A stretch of 64,000 nt of DNA from Arsukibacterium ikkense (GCF_000987775.1 NZ_LAHO01000005.1:1-64000); one strand, 5' to 3'. Shown: positions 1 to 8,048, numbered from the stretch's first letter. Notes: generated from the sequence alone by a model not told the origin. Numbers and translations: made by a program.

Positions 1-118
1 GAAGATTGTCATTAAGGAGTGTTGTTGTGTCTGTCCACGGTTTTCCGGTCCACGGTTTTCAAGAGGCAATAAGCTCGCACTTTTTGGAACACTGTTATTC
101 CAAATAACAGTTAACCCT
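1..118. repeat. Short repeats downstream of modC
   Basis: This edge segment holds no gene that I can see. It contains a 13-bp direct repeat (33-45 and 48-60, GTCCACGGTTTTC, 15-bp period) and a perfect inverted repeat with 9-bp arms ACTGTTATT/AATAACAGT at 91-99 and 103-111. The inverted repeat lies just past the modC stop, but no T-run follows it on the minus strand, so it is a poor intrinsic terminator. It could be a protein-binding palindrome for a gene outside the window. Confidence 0.5.
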
Positions 119-1312
119 CTAATCCAACGCCACCGCCTTAACCTGCGCATAAACCAACTGCCCAACCTGCAACCCCAATCGCTCTACCGACTGTTTCGTC
201 AGCAACGCCTGCAGCGGCTGGTCTTCAAGTGTTAGCTGCACCAGAGTTTCGGCCGGGTGTGGCGCGCTATTAAAGCCTGTGATGCAAACATGTAGCTGAT
301 TACTGACTGAGCTGTCGGCGAGCGGTTGCAGGCTTAGCGCCACATCGCGTGCCTGAATGCGCAGCCGGTATGCGCTTTGCGTAGCGCCAGTCGCGGGCAA
401 GGGCGCCGGTAGTTGTAAATGTTGCTGGCCGATACTCAGCTGTAGCAAATGCTGTTTACTGCCAGTGCTATCGGCGTACAACAACGACATAGCGCCGCTG
501 GCGGCGAGTTCGGGTAAGAGTAATTGTTGTTGCAGCGGGCCCTGGCTGTGAATTTTGCCATCTTGCAGTAGCACCAGCTGATCGGCCAGTTTGACGACCT
601 CATCCAGTTGATGGCTGACCAATAACATCGGGATACCGGTGTGGCGGGCGATGCGCTGTAAAAAGGGTAAAATTTCAGTGCGGCTTTGCTGATCTAGTGA
701 CGCCAACGGCTCATCCAGTAACAACAATTGCGGCTGACTAAGCAGGGCGCGGCCCAGTGCCACCCGCTGGCGCTGGCCGCCGGAGAGCTGCCCGGGGGCT
801 TGTTGCAGCAAGGGGGTAAGCTCCAGTAGCGCGATCACCTGTTGCGGCGGCAGCTGTATCACAGTATTTTTTGCCAGGCGCTTAAAGCCATACAACAGGT
901 TTTGCTTAACCGATAAATGCGGCAGCAGGCTGCTTTCCTGAAATACCATGCCGATGCGGCGCTGATGCACAGGTACAAAGAGCTTGTCACGCTGCCAGGG
1001 CGTCTTACCAAAATGGATCTCGGCTTGTTGGTGGCGATCCAGCCCGGCGATGGCGCGCAATAAGCTGGTTTTGCCGCAGCCGGAGCGGCCAAATAACGCG
1101 GTAATGCCGTTAAGCGGCAGGGCGTCGTTTAGCTGCAGGCTGAAATTACCACGTTTAAGGGTACCGGCGATGCTGAGCTCTGTTGCTGCTGTGGGCTGTG
1201 TCGGCCTGCTTGTGCTGCTGGCTGTTCTGAGCAGATCCAAAGCAGAGCTCAGCTTGTGCCACCAGCGAAGTTTGTCGCATGAGTCTGGCGGGGTAACAGT
1301 ACTGTCTGTCAT
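119..1312 (-). CDS. modC: Molybdate ABC transporter ATP-binding protein ModC
   Basis: This is the cytoplasmic ATPase that powers molybdate import with ModB and ModA. Visible motifs are Walker A GRSGCGKT (about residues 75-82), a Q-loop near VFQESS (about 123-128), the ABC signature LSGGQ (176-180) and Walker B LLLLDEP (196-202). A TOBE/MOP-like oxyanion-binding domain occupies the last 100 residues. Its ATG overlaps the modB stop as ATGA (1309-1312), which supports this start and translational coupling. At 397 residues it is about 45 longer than typical ModC. The excess is an N-terminal extension of unknown role (roughly residues 1-44) that resembles no domain I know. It is the last gene of the nine-gene molybdenum operon. 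Confidence 0.93.
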   Translation of the reverse strand: MTDSTVTPPDSCDKLRWWHKLSSALDLLRTASSTSRPTQPTAATELSIAGTLKRGNFSLQLNDALPLNGITALFGRSGCGKTSLLRAIAGLDRHQQAEIHFGKTPWQRDKLFVPVHQRRIGMVFQESSLLPHLSVKQNLLYGFKRLAKNTVIQLPPQQVIALLELTPLLQQAPGQLSGGQRQRVALGRALLSQPQLLLLDEPLASLDQQSRTEILPFLQRIARHTGIPMLLVSHQLDEVVKLADQLVLLQDGKIHSQGPLQQQLLLPELAASGAMSLLYADSTGSKQHLLQLSIGQQHLQLPAPLPATGATQSAYRLRIQARDVALSLQPLADSSVSNQLHVCITGFNSAPHPAETLVQLTLEDQPLQALLTKQSVERLGLQVGQLVYAQVKAVALD

Positions 1313-2010
1313 GTCAGCTGTCCCCGCTCAAAGCGCTTGTTCAGGCCATAAACAATAAACAGCACCACAAAGGCGGCAATCAGCAAACCGAGCGACAGCT
1401 GATGCGCCTGGCTGTAGTTCATCGCTTCAGTATGATCATAAATCAGTACCGACAGCACCTGAGTTTCGCCCGGGATACTGCCGCCGAGCATTAAGATCAC
1501 GCCAAACTCGCCCAGGGTATGGGCAAAGGTCAGGGTGGCCGCGATAATAAAACCACCCCGGCACAGCGGCAATATCACACTGAATAGCTGATCCAGCTTG
1601 CCTGCGCCCAGCGTTTTCGCCACTTCCAGCGGCCTTGGCCCCATACGGCGAAAGCTTTCCAGCAGCGGCTGCACGGTAAAGGGTAGCGAGTAAATCACCG
1701 AGCCAATTAAGATGCCTGTAAAACTAAACGCCAGGTGATTAAGCCCCAGCTGCTCTAAGGTACTGCCCACTGCACCATGTGGCCCCAGCAACAGCAGCAA
1801 GTAAAACCCCAGTACTGTGGGCGGTAATACCAACGGCAGCGCCACTATCGCCTGAATAGCGGTGCGCAGCTTGCTTTGGCTAAGGGATAACCACCAGGCC
1901 AGTGGTGTACCCAGCAGCAATAAAATGAGCGTGGTGTACAAACACAGCTTTAGCGTCAGTTGAATAGCCTGCCAGTCTTGGGGGCTAAGTGTCAGGAAAA
2001 GCTCTGGCAT
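1309..2010 (-). CDS. modB: Molybdate ABC transporter permease ModB
   Basis: This inner-membrane permease forms the molybdate channel. The protein is hydrophobic with about five or six membrane segments. It carries the EAA-type loop that contacts ModC, around VAKTLGAGKLDQLFSVILPL. I chose the ATG at 2010 (MPELFL) over an upstream in-frame start at 2061, because it lies 4 bp after the modA stop, has an AGGA ribosome site just upstream, and gives 233 residues, a usual ModB length. The end overlaps modC by 4 bp. Membership of the molybdate rather than the sulfate family rests on the modA and moa neighbours as well as on overall character. Confidence 0.92.
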   Translation of the reverse strand: MPELFLTLSPQDWQAIQLTLKLCLYTTLILLLLGTPLAWWLSLSQSKLRTAIQAIVALPLVLPPTVLGFYLLLLLGPHGAVGSTLEQLGLNHLAFSFTGILIGSVIYSLPFTVQPLLESFRRMGPRPLEVAKTLGAGKLDQLFSVILPLCRGGFIIAATLTFAHTLGEFGVILMLGGSIPGETQVLSVLIYDHTEAMNYSQAHQLSLGLLIAAFVVLFIVYGLNKRFERGQLT

Positions 2011-2014
2011 GGGG

Positions 2015-2785
2015 TTAGTCCTGCTCGCCTTGCGGTTGACTGGCTGGCAGTTCAAAACCATAGCCTTGCATAATAGCCAGCACCTGTTTGCTGGTCATAA
2101 AGGCAGTAAACTGCTGCGCGCTGTGGTTATGATCGCCATGACGGGTAATGACATAGGCTTGGGTAAGTGGCTGATGCAGCTCTGCCGGAATAAGTTGATA
2201 ACCCTGTTTTGCTAATTCGGGAAACTTGGCCAGCGATAGCGCAATAATAGCCAGTTCTGCACCACCGCTTTGCGCCATTTGCGCGGTTTGCGCGATATTT
2301 TCGCCGTAAACTAACTTGGGTTCTACTGAGACCCAGACACCGGCAGCCTGCAAAGCTTCCTTGGCGCGCTGGCCATAAGGGGCATGGGCAGGCTGAGCGA
2401 TAGCGAGGCGGCGAAAATTAAGCTTCGCCAGTTGCGACAGCTCAGTACCCGCCATATTCTGCATCGGGCTCCACAGTACTATGCGGCCCAGCGCATACAG
2501 TTGTGGTTTGGTTACCGCATGCCCTTCAGCATAAAGCTGCTCGGGAAATTGGATATCCGCTGAAAAAAATACATCAAAGGGCGCGCCATGGCGGATTTGA
2601 GTGTTAAGTTTGCCGCTGGAGCCATAAATAACCCGTACCTCGGCCGCTGGCTGCTGTTGCTTGAATAACTCGATAATATCGTCCAGCGCATAACGCAAGT
2701 CGGATGCCGCTGCGATAGTCAGCTTTTCGCTGGCATAAACAGGAAAGGCGCAACTTAGGCAAAATAGTAATAAGCCGCGGATCAT
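2015..2785 (-). CDS. modA: Molybdate-binding periplasmic protein ModA
   Basis: This periplasmic solute-binding protein delivers molybdate (or tungstate) to ModBC. It has a clear Sec signal peptide (MIRGLLLFCLSCAFPVYA) followed by SEKLTIAAASDL, the typical ModA opening in which the Ser/Ala residues contact the oxyanion. Further family-like segments are IYGSSGKLNTQI and GAPFDVFFSAD. The length of 256 residues is normal. A GGGAG ribosome site lies 7 bp before the ATG, inside the end of moaE, and the gene is 3 bp from moaE. It joins the biosynthetic (moa/mob) and transport (mod) halves of the operon. Confidence 0.94.
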   Translation of the reverse strand: MIRGLLLFCLSCAFPVYASEKLTIAAASDLRYALDDIIELFKQQQPAAEVRVIYGSSGKLNTQIRHGAPFDVFFSADIQFPEQLYAEGHAVTKPQLYALGRIVLWSPMQNMAGTELSQLAKLNFRRLAIAQPAHAPYGQRAKEALQAAGVWVSVEPKLVYGENIAQTAQMAQSGGAELAIIALSLAKFPELAKQGYQLIPAELHQPLTQAYVITRHGDHNHSAQQFTAFMTSKQVLAIMQGYGFELPASQPQGEQD

Positions 2786-2788
2786 AGG

Positions 2789-3238
2789 TTACTCCCAGCG
2801 CGCCAGTGCGTGCTGATCACTGGCTTTGGCTGCAACCCAGTAATCACCATTGGCGGTATGTTCTTTTTTCCAGAACGGTGCGCGGTTTTTCAGGTAATCC
2901 ATAATAAATTCGCAGGCGGCAAAAGCTGCCGCGCGATGGGCGCTGGCAATGCCCACAAACACAATTTGCTCATTCGGTTTAAGCCTGCCCACCCGGTGAA
3001 TAATGTGCACTGCGCCAAGCTGCCAGCGTTGTTGTGCTTGTTCGGCAATAGCTACAAGGGCTTGCTCAGTCATGCCTGGGTAGTGTTCCAGCGTCATACT
3101 GTGCAGGATGTTATCGCTAAGTTCGCGTACCAGGCCACTAAAGGTTACAACAGCGCCACATGTTGAATGGCGGCGTAGCTCGTCATATTCACTGGCCAGG
3201 CAAAAGTCATCGCTTTGTACTGCCACAAATACGCTCAT
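2789..3238 (-). CDS. moaE: Molybdopterin synthase catalytic subunit MoaE
   Basis: MoaE is the large subunit of molybdopterin synthase. It transfers sulfur from the thiocarboxylate of MoaD onto cyclic pyranopterin monophosphate to make the dithiolene of molybdopterin. The family features are visible: GAVVTFSGLVRE in the N-terminal third, HRVGRLKPNEQIV in the centre, and the FWKKEH motif near residue 123 that supplies the active-site lysines. The length of 149 residues matches the family. It starts 1 bp after the moaD stop and is followed by modA after 3 bp. Confidence 0.95.
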   Translation of the reverse strand: MSVFVAVQSDDFCLASEYDELRRHSTCGAVVTFSGLVRELSDNILHSMTLEHYPGMTEQALVAIAEQAQQRWQLGAVHIIHRVGRLKPNEQIVFVGIASAHRAAAFAACEFIMDYLKNRAPFWKKEHTANGDYWVAAKASDQHALARWE

Positions 3239-3239
3239 A

Positions 3240-3491
3240 TTAACCGCCAGTTACCGGGGGGAAAAATGCCAACTCATCGCCATCTTGCACAGTAGCACTG
3301 AGCGGCACCAGTTGCTGGTTTAAGGCACAGAGCAAATCGGCGCGCTCAAGCTCTTGTTGCCACAGGCTGCTGCGGCTTTTGAGTTGCCCTAACACAGCGG
3401 CCACATTCAGGGCGTTGCCCTCGCAGCTTAGCAGGTATTGCTCGCAATCCAGCCGCTCACGCAGCGCGGCAAAAAACAGGATGTTAATCAT
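3240..3491 (-). CDS. moaD: Molybdopterin synthase sulfur carrier MoaD
   Basis: MoaD is a ubiquitin-fold sulfur carrier. Its C-terminal glycine is adenylated and then thiocarboxylated before sulfur passes to MoaE. The 83-residue protein opens [13 protein letters not shown] and ends FFPPVTGG, with the required terminal Gly-Gly exactly at the stop. The ATG overlaps the moaC stop as ATGA (3488-3491), which indicates tight coupling. No moeB gene for the adenylyltransferase is in this window, so activation must come from elsewhere in the genome. Confidence 0.94.
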   Translation of the reverse strand: MINILFFAALRERLDCEQYLLSCEGNALNVAAVLGQLKSRSSLWQQELERADLLCALNQQLVPLSATVQDGDELAFFPPVTGG

Positions 3492-3988
3492 TGGTCCTCC
3501 AAAACATAATGTCCCGACTTACCGCCGGTTTTCTCCAGCAGCCGGATATCGCTGATGGTCATAGCCTTATCTACAGCCTTGCACATATCGTAAATGGTCA
3601 ATGCCGCAACACTGGCGGCGGTTAAGGCTTCCATCTCCACCCCGGTGCTGCCGCTGACTAAACAGCTGGCTTCAATCTGGATCTGACCTTGCGCTGCTAA
3701 CAGCTGAAAATCGACACTGACTTTGCTCAGCAATAGCGGGTGACACAGCGGAATAAGCTCACTGGTTTTTTTTGCTGCCATAATGCCGGCAATGCGGGCG
3801 GTGGCCAGCACATCGCCTTTTTTCAGCAGCGCTTGTTCTATTAAGCGGAGTACCTCAGGGGTGGTGTGCACCAGCGCACCAGCCCGGGCCAGCCGGCTGC
3901 TGGCTGGCTTTGCGCTAACATCGACCATAGCCGCTGCGCCGCTATCGTTTAAGTGAGTCAGGTTTAAATGCGTAAGCGTGTTTGTCAT
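3488..3988 (-). CDS. moaC: Cyclic pyranopterin monophosphate synthase MoaC
   Basis: MoaC acts with MoaA in the first step of molybdenum cofactor synthesis. It converts 3',8-cyclo-GTP to cyclic pyranopterin monophosphate. Recognisable segments are [16 protein letters not shown] near the N-terminus, [20 protein letters not shown], and [26 protein letters not shown] towards the end. I set the start at the ATG at 3988, giving 166 residues. It has a GGAG ribosome site about 7 bp upstream and avoids the overlap with moaB that a GTG at 4000 would cause. It overlaps moaD by 4 bp. Confidence 0.95.
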   Translation of the reverse strand: MTNTLTHLNLTHLNDSGAAAMVDVSAKPASSRLARAGALVHTTPEVLRLIEQALLKKGDVLATARIAGIMAAKKTSELIPLCHPLLLSKVSVDFQLLAAQGQIQIEASCLVSGSTGVEMEALTAASVAALTIYDMCKAVDKAMTISDIRLLEKTGGKSGHYVLEDQ

Positions 3989-3989
3989 T

Positions 3990-4529
3990 TCAGGCTCCAC
4001 AGCTGCTGGTTGGGCTGTTTTTCAAATGCGCGACAAAATTGCAGGGACCGGTATGGCCATCGAGCTGCGGTAAAATCAGCTGCTGCATGGCTAAGGTACA
4101 GGCGCCGGCGGAGCCGGGCATGGCAAATAGTAAGGTACCATTGGCCAGCCCGGCCAATGCGCCCGATTGCAGCGCCGCTGAGCCTAATTCGTTAAAGGAT
4201 AACTGGCGGAACAGCTCGCCAAAGCCTGGTACTTCGTTATCGAACAAGGGCGTTAGCGCTTCAACCGTGCAGTTACCGGCGGCGAAGCCGGTGCCGCCAT
4301 TAAGCAGTACCACCTGAATGTTATCGCTGGCAATCCACTGGCTTAAGGTAGCGCGTAGCTGGTATTTATTATTGGCGAGCAAAGCACGTGCAACGAGCTG
4401 ATGGCCGGCACTTTGCACCAGCTGACACAGTAAGTCGCCACTGCTGTCATTGGCGCTGCTGCGGCTGTCCGATACCGTTAATACAGCGAGTTGCAGCGGA
4501 TAAAACCGGCTTAAATCAGGCCTTGGCAT
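3990..4529 (-). CDS. moaB: Molybdopterin adenylyltransferase family protein MoaB
   Basis: This MoaB/MogA-fold protein probably binds and adenylylates molybdopterin before metal insertion. The opening [21 protein letters not shown] and the central [23 protein letters not shown] match the family's nucleotide and pterin binding loops (TVSD and GGTG). The length is 179 residues. A GGAGAG ribosome site precedes the ATG, and the first 14 bp overlap the mobA end. E. coli MoaB is thought to be dispensable and MogA does the step there. No mogA or moeA is visible here, so this copy may do it, which is inference. Confidence 0.9.
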   Translation of the reverse strand: MPRPDLSRFYPLQLAVLTVSDSRSSANDSSGDLLCQLVQSAGHQLVARALLANNKYQLRATLSQWIASDNIQVVLLNGGTGFAAGNCTVEALTPLFDNEVPGFGELFRQLSFNELGSAALQSGALAGLANGTLLFAMPGSAGACTLAMQQLILPQLDGHTGPCNFVAHLKNSPTSSCGA

Positions 4530-5097
4530 AATGCTCTCCGTTATTAAATAAATTCAGGCACAGCTGCCAGTCTTGTGGGGTATTGGTATTTAGTAGCTCG
4601 GTCGCCGGCGCGGCCATCGCTATCGCATTAAGCCCGGCCAGCAATGCCTTAACCGAGCGCTGGCCCTGCTGCAGTTGCCGGGTAATTAACGCCTTTAGCT
4701 CAGCATTCACCGGCAACACACAAGGTAGCGGGCTCTGCTCAAAATGGGCGGCGTTATTGCAGGCCATCGCTTGCTGCAGCAGCCTTTGCAGGCTGATGCT
4801 ACTGAGCAAGGGCGTGTCGATGGGCAGCACCAGTAACAATGGCGAGCTGCAATGATCAAGTGCGGCTAAGATGCCGGCTAAAGGCCCGGCCTGCGGAACG
4901 GTATCTTCAATATAGCCAGGCTGATTGCGGCTTAGCAGCAATTCACTGGCACCGGCAGCGCTGGCCAGTTGCTGCATATGCTGCAGTAAGCTCTGGCCAT
5001 TGAGCAACAGCTGTGCTTTATCCTGGCCCATGCGGCTGGATTGGCCACCGGCTAAAATCAGCGCACTAAAGCGCGGCGTGCTGGTTATGTTATCCAT
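4516..5097 (-). CDS. mobA: Molybdenum cofactor guanylyltransferase MobA
   Basis: MobA attaches GMP from GTP to the molybdenum cofactor, giving the guanine dinucleotide form used by DMSO-reductase family enzymes such as formate dehydrogenases and nitrate reductases. The N-terminal nucleotidyltransferase loop LILAGGQSSRMGQDKAQL (about residues 13-30) is classical, and PLAGILAAL and PIDTPLL follow in the expected order. The length of 193 residues is typical. It starts 3 bp downstream of moaA, whose last glycine codons supply the G-rich ribosome site, and it overlaps moaB by 14 bp. Its presence implies that the host has bis-MGD enzymes elsewhere. Confidence 0.94.
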   Translation of the reverse strand: MDNITSTPRFSALILAGGQSSRMGQDKAQLLLNGQSLLQHMQQLASAAGASELLLSRNQPGYIEDTVPQAGPLAGILAALDHCSSPLLLVLPIDTPLLSSISLQRLLQQAMACNNAAHFEQSPLPCVLPVNAELKALITRQLQQGQRSVKALLAGLNAIAMAAPATELLNTNTPQDWQLCLNLFNNGEHYAKA

Positions 5098-5100
5098 CTG

Positions 5101-6072
5101 TTACCCCCCAATTTGTGCTAAATGGCGGGTGCTGCCGCTGTAGTCGGCTGCCAACTGGTGGCTAAAGGCTTTGCCTTGTACCGCCTGTTGTAAAAAGTGC
5201 ATCAGCGGCGCGCTGTTATCGCTTTGCAGCAGGCGGCGCAAATCCTGATGGCTGTCGGTAAACAAACACAAATACAGCTGGCCCTTGCTTGATACTCTGA
5301 GCCGGTTACAGTCGGCACAAAAGTCTTTGCTGTAGGGCATGATCAGGCCAATCTGGCCCTGATAAGCCGGGTGCGAATACTCCAGCGCCGGGCCGTCGGT
5401 GTTGGCTTTAGTGTTAAGCTGCCAGCCCTGAGCCAGTAATTGCTGCTGAATACTGGCGCCGCTTAAATGCTGGCGCTGATAAAAGCCGGCATTATCACCG
5501 GTGCGCATCAGTTCAATAAAGCGCAGCGCTATAGCCTGCTGTTGCACAAATTTCAGAAAATCCGGCAGCGCCAGGGCGTTATGCTGCTTTAGCAGTACAG
5601 TATTGATTTTGACTTGTTTAATGCCAATGGCTTTGGCGTGGGTTATGCCGTCTAAAATATCGGCCAGTTTGTCCTGACCGGTCACCAGATGAAAAGTATC
5701 GGCATCCAGGCTGTCGACACTGACATTCACGGCATCCAGCCCGGCTTGCTGCCAGGCCAGGGCATCACGCTTTAAACGATAGCCGTTGGTGGTCAGCGCC
5801 ACTTTTTCAATACCAGGTATGGCTTTGCAAGTGGCAATGATCTCGGTTAAATCTTTACGTAGCGAGGGCTCGCCGCCGGTAATGCGTACTTTACGGGTAC
5901 CTAGTTTGGCAAAGGCAGTTACTAAGCGTTTAATTTCGCTTAGGGTTAATTCTCCGGCACGCGAGTCGCAGTCATTACCATCGGGCAGGCAGTAGCTGCA
6001 GCGAAAATTGCAGATTTCAGTGACAGACAGCCGCAAATAGCTAAAGCGGCGCGCATAGGCGTCAGTTAACAT
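5101..6072 (-). CDS. moaA: GTP 3',8-cyclase MoaA
   Basis: MoaA is a radical SAM enzyme that converts GTP to 3',8-cyclo-GTP, the committed step of molybdenum cofactor synthesis. The SAM-binding cluster cysteines are in CNFRCSYC (C21, C25, C28). The SAM contact TGGEPSLRKD follows, and the C-terminal second-cluster motif reads CADCNRLRV, with the third Cys in LYLCLF. The protein ends in Gly-Gly, as MoaA does for activity. The length of 323 residues is standard. It is the first gene of the operon and is preceded by a structured leader that looks like a Moco riboswitch. Confidence 0.97.
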   Translation of the reverse strand: MLTDAYARRFSYLRLSVTEICNFRCSYCLPDGNDCDSRAGELTLSEIKRLVTAFAKLGTRKVRITGGEPSLRKDLTEIIATCKAIPGIEKVALTTNGYRLKRDALAWQQAGLDAVNVSVDSLDADTFHLVTGQDKLADILDGITHAKAIGIKQVKINTVLLKQHNALALPDFLKFVQQQAIALRFIELMRTGDNAGFYQRQHLSGASIQQQLLAQGWQLNTKANTDGPALEYSHPAYQGQIGLIMPYSKDFCADCNRLRVSSKGQLYLCLFTDSHQDLRRLLQSDNSAPLMHFLQQAVQGKAFSHQLAADYSGSTRHLAQIGG

Positions 6073-6175
6073 TATTCACCTTTCCAAGTGGGGAGGTAAG
6101 GCCGTTTCCCGCCGTACCCGGTGGCTTAATTGCCACGGCAAAGGCCTCATTGCAGTACTGTGTTGCAATATTGCT
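6073..6175 (-). promoter_or_regulatory. Probable Moco riboswitch in the moaA leader
   Basis: The 5' leader of moaA contains nested stems. The hairpin GTGGC/GCCAC (6121-6125 with 6132-6136, loop of 6) sits within GCCGT/ACGGC (6111-6115 with 6135-6139), the two being partly exclusive. It is followed on the transcript by GGGAAACGGCC and CCTTACCTCCCC, which resemble conserved segments of the Moco RNA motif. Next to the gene, 6094-6099 can pair with 6076-6081 around a 12-nt loop. That stem would sequester the AAGGTG ribosome site, so the switch would act on translation. The family assignment is from memory of the motif and from location upstream of moaA. Confidence 0.6.
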
Positions 6176-6286
6176 TTAGAGTGCCTTGCTCGGTGTTGTG
6201 TTAATGATACTTGTCTGGCAGCGGTTTAGTTATTGCCATGAAGAGAGGGGGGACTTACCTACTAATGGGTAACATTGCCTGTGAAA

Positions 6287-7513
6287 TCAGCTAAAAGCCA
6301 GATACAAGCTGCGGCCACTGAGAATCAGGGTGGCGGCCAGTACCGCAGCGCCTAATATGTTCTGCAGTAAATTATTGCGATAGTTGGCCATTTGCGGTGA
6401 ATTCACGGCAAAAAGCAGAAATAGCGTGATAATAGGTAGCAGGATGCCATTAGCCACCTGGGCAAACCAGATAATAGTTATTGGCCGCATATTAAAAGAA
6501 GACACCCCAATCCCAATCAGGATAATCAGCAGCCAGGTTGCCCGAAATTGCCCTGCGCTCAGCTTAAGTAAACCACGCAGGGCATAGGCTGCGGCAAGTG
6601 GCGCGGTAATGGCGGATGACAAGCCGGCGGCCAGTAAGCCAAAGGCCATTAAATAGGTGGCGCTGATGCCAAACAGCGGCTCGAGCGACAAAGCCAGATC
6701 GCCGGCATTGTTCATCGCCAAACCGCGGCCAAAGTAGGCTGTAGCGGCGGTGGATAGCACCGCCAGCGTGATGATGCCACCCAAGGGAATAGCGGTGCGA
6801 ATATCGGCAGCGGATTGCTTGAGCGCCAGTGGGATACTGTGCTGGCCAGACCATTTTGTTGCCGCGCCAGCGGCATGTAAAAACAGTGAGTAGGGCACTA
6901 CTGTGGTGCCAATCAGCGCAATAATGGTCAGGGTGGCGTTATCCGGAATACTGGGCCATAAACCAGCGCCAATGGCGCTGAAATCTGGCCGGGTTAACAA
7001 CATGGTACTGACAAAAGCCAGGCTCATCAGCAGTACCAGTGCAATCAGCGCGCGTTCAATCAGCCGGTACTGGCCTCGCCATAAAACCAGCACTGCTATG
7101 GCGCCCAGCAATACCGCCCAGATATTCAGGCCTGTATGCTGCTTTAACGCTAGCAGCCATTGCTGTTCACCCCACAGCGCATCGGCACCCAGGCTGGCAC
7201 CGGTCAGGTTGCCGCCCTGATAGGCGCTGTTACCTATCACCACGGCAGCGATCACCAGCGCAAACATCAGGCCTTTTAATAGTGGCTGTGTTACCAATAA
7301 ACGTAAATTTTCACCCAGCCCCTGACCGGTAACAATACCGAGGCGCGCCGCCATTTCCTGCAACACCATAGTGGCAGTTACCGAAAATACTAAAGCCCAG
7401 ACCAGTGCATAGCCAAAATTAGCGCCTGCCATCGAGGCGGTGACGATAGTACCCGGGCCAATAAAGGCTGCGGTGACTAAGGTAGCGGGGCCAAATCGTA
7501 AGCCAAAGCGCAT
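6287..7513 (-). CDS. NRAMP-family divalent metal transporter with non-canonical site
   Basis: This polytopic inner-membrane protein (408 residues, about 11 membrane segments) belongs to the NRAMP/MntH superfamily by length and by its helix 1 and helix 6 patterns. Where canonical NRAMPs have DPGN in helix 1, this protein has GPGT (residues 19-22). Where they have MPH(N) in helix 6, it has VPYS, in GTTVVPYSLFLHA. The Asp, Asn and Met that ligate manganese or iron are therefore absent. Relatives lacking those ligands are known and include magnesium carriers, so I give no substrate and no mntH symbol. It stands alone between the moa operon and the divergent efflux locus. Confidence 0.8.
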   Translation of the reverse strand: MRFGLRFGPATLVTAAFIGPGTIVTASMAGANFGYALVWALVFSVTATMVLQEMAARLGIVTGQGLGENLRLLVTQPLLKGLMFALVIAAVVIGNSAYQGGNLTGASLGADALWGEQQWLLALKQHTGLNIWAVLLGAIAVLVLWRGQYRLIERALIALVLLMSLAFVSTMLLTRPDFSAIGAGLWPSIPDNATLTIIALIGTTVVPYSLFLHAAGAATKWSGQHSIPLALKQSAADIRTAIPLGGIITLAVLSTAATAYFGRGLAMNNAGDLALSLEPLFGISATYLMAFGLLAAGLSSAITAPLAAAYALRGLLKLSAGQFRATWLLIILIGIGVSSFNMRPITIIWFAQVANGILLPIITLFLLFAVNSPQMANYRNNLLQNILGAAVLAATLILSGRSLYLAFS

Positions 7514-7700
7514 AGCGGATGCTCATTTTCTTATATAGTGTGTTGATAATTTCAGAAAAACACCGTAATTACTATTGGCATGCAGATAAATTTGCTTGAT
7601 TTAGCCTATTTTAATGGTAATGAAATGTTGAACAGAAAATATTGAATACCGGCTATTATTTCGTGGTAAGGTATTCGCCTTATCCGGGTAGAAGGTAATA

Positions 7701-8048
7701 ATGGTTCGTAAAGTTTTATTACTTTTCGTTGTTTTTACTCTTAGCTTTCAATCGCTGAGCGTATCTTTATCGCCTGTAGAAACACCCCGCGCCCTCTCAT
7801 TTGAACATGCGGCATTACATTTTTGGGGGCAGCCGCATACCCACGATGCTGATAACCCGGAACAGATACAACTGGAATTTTCTGCCGAAGCCCGTAACCA
7901 TGTAGCCCATGATATTCATAGCACAGCGGCTTTAATGCAACACAACTTAATGAAAGACAGCCCGGTACACACCATGGCTGATAGCCGTTTTATGCAAACT
8001 TTGCCTGACCCCTTTTTACACCGTGTAACACCTCCCCCCAGAGCCTAA
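7701..8048 (+). CDS. Small exported His-rich protein, CzcI-like position
   Basis: I do not firmly recognise this 115-residue protein. It has a signal peptide (KVLLLFVVFTLSFQSLS), a His-rich body (HFWGQPHTHDAD, HVAHDIH, MQHN) and the C-terminal tail DPFLHRVTPPPRA. The tail and its place as first gene of a heavy-metal RND locus recall CzcI, a small periplasmic regulator of czc systems. That link is inference from layout and tail only. The start is well supported by AGAAGG upstream of the ATG. An imperfect palindrome with TAAGG/CCTTA arms (7667-7671, 7678-7682) lies just upstream and could be an operator. Confidence 0.7.
   Translation: MVRKVLLLFVVFTLSFQSLSVSLSPVETPRALSFEHAALHFWGQPHTHDADNPEQIQLEFSAEARNHVAHDIHSTAALMQHNLMKDSPVHTMADSRFMQTLPDPFLHRVTPPPRA

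Noticed and set aside
91-111. Terminator of the molybdenum operon
   Set aside because: The stem is perfect, but AT-rich and without a T-run on the minus strand.
3968-4317. Plus-strand open frames over moaB and moaC
   Set aside because: They lie wholly opposite two clearly conserved genes and their translations look like nothing known.
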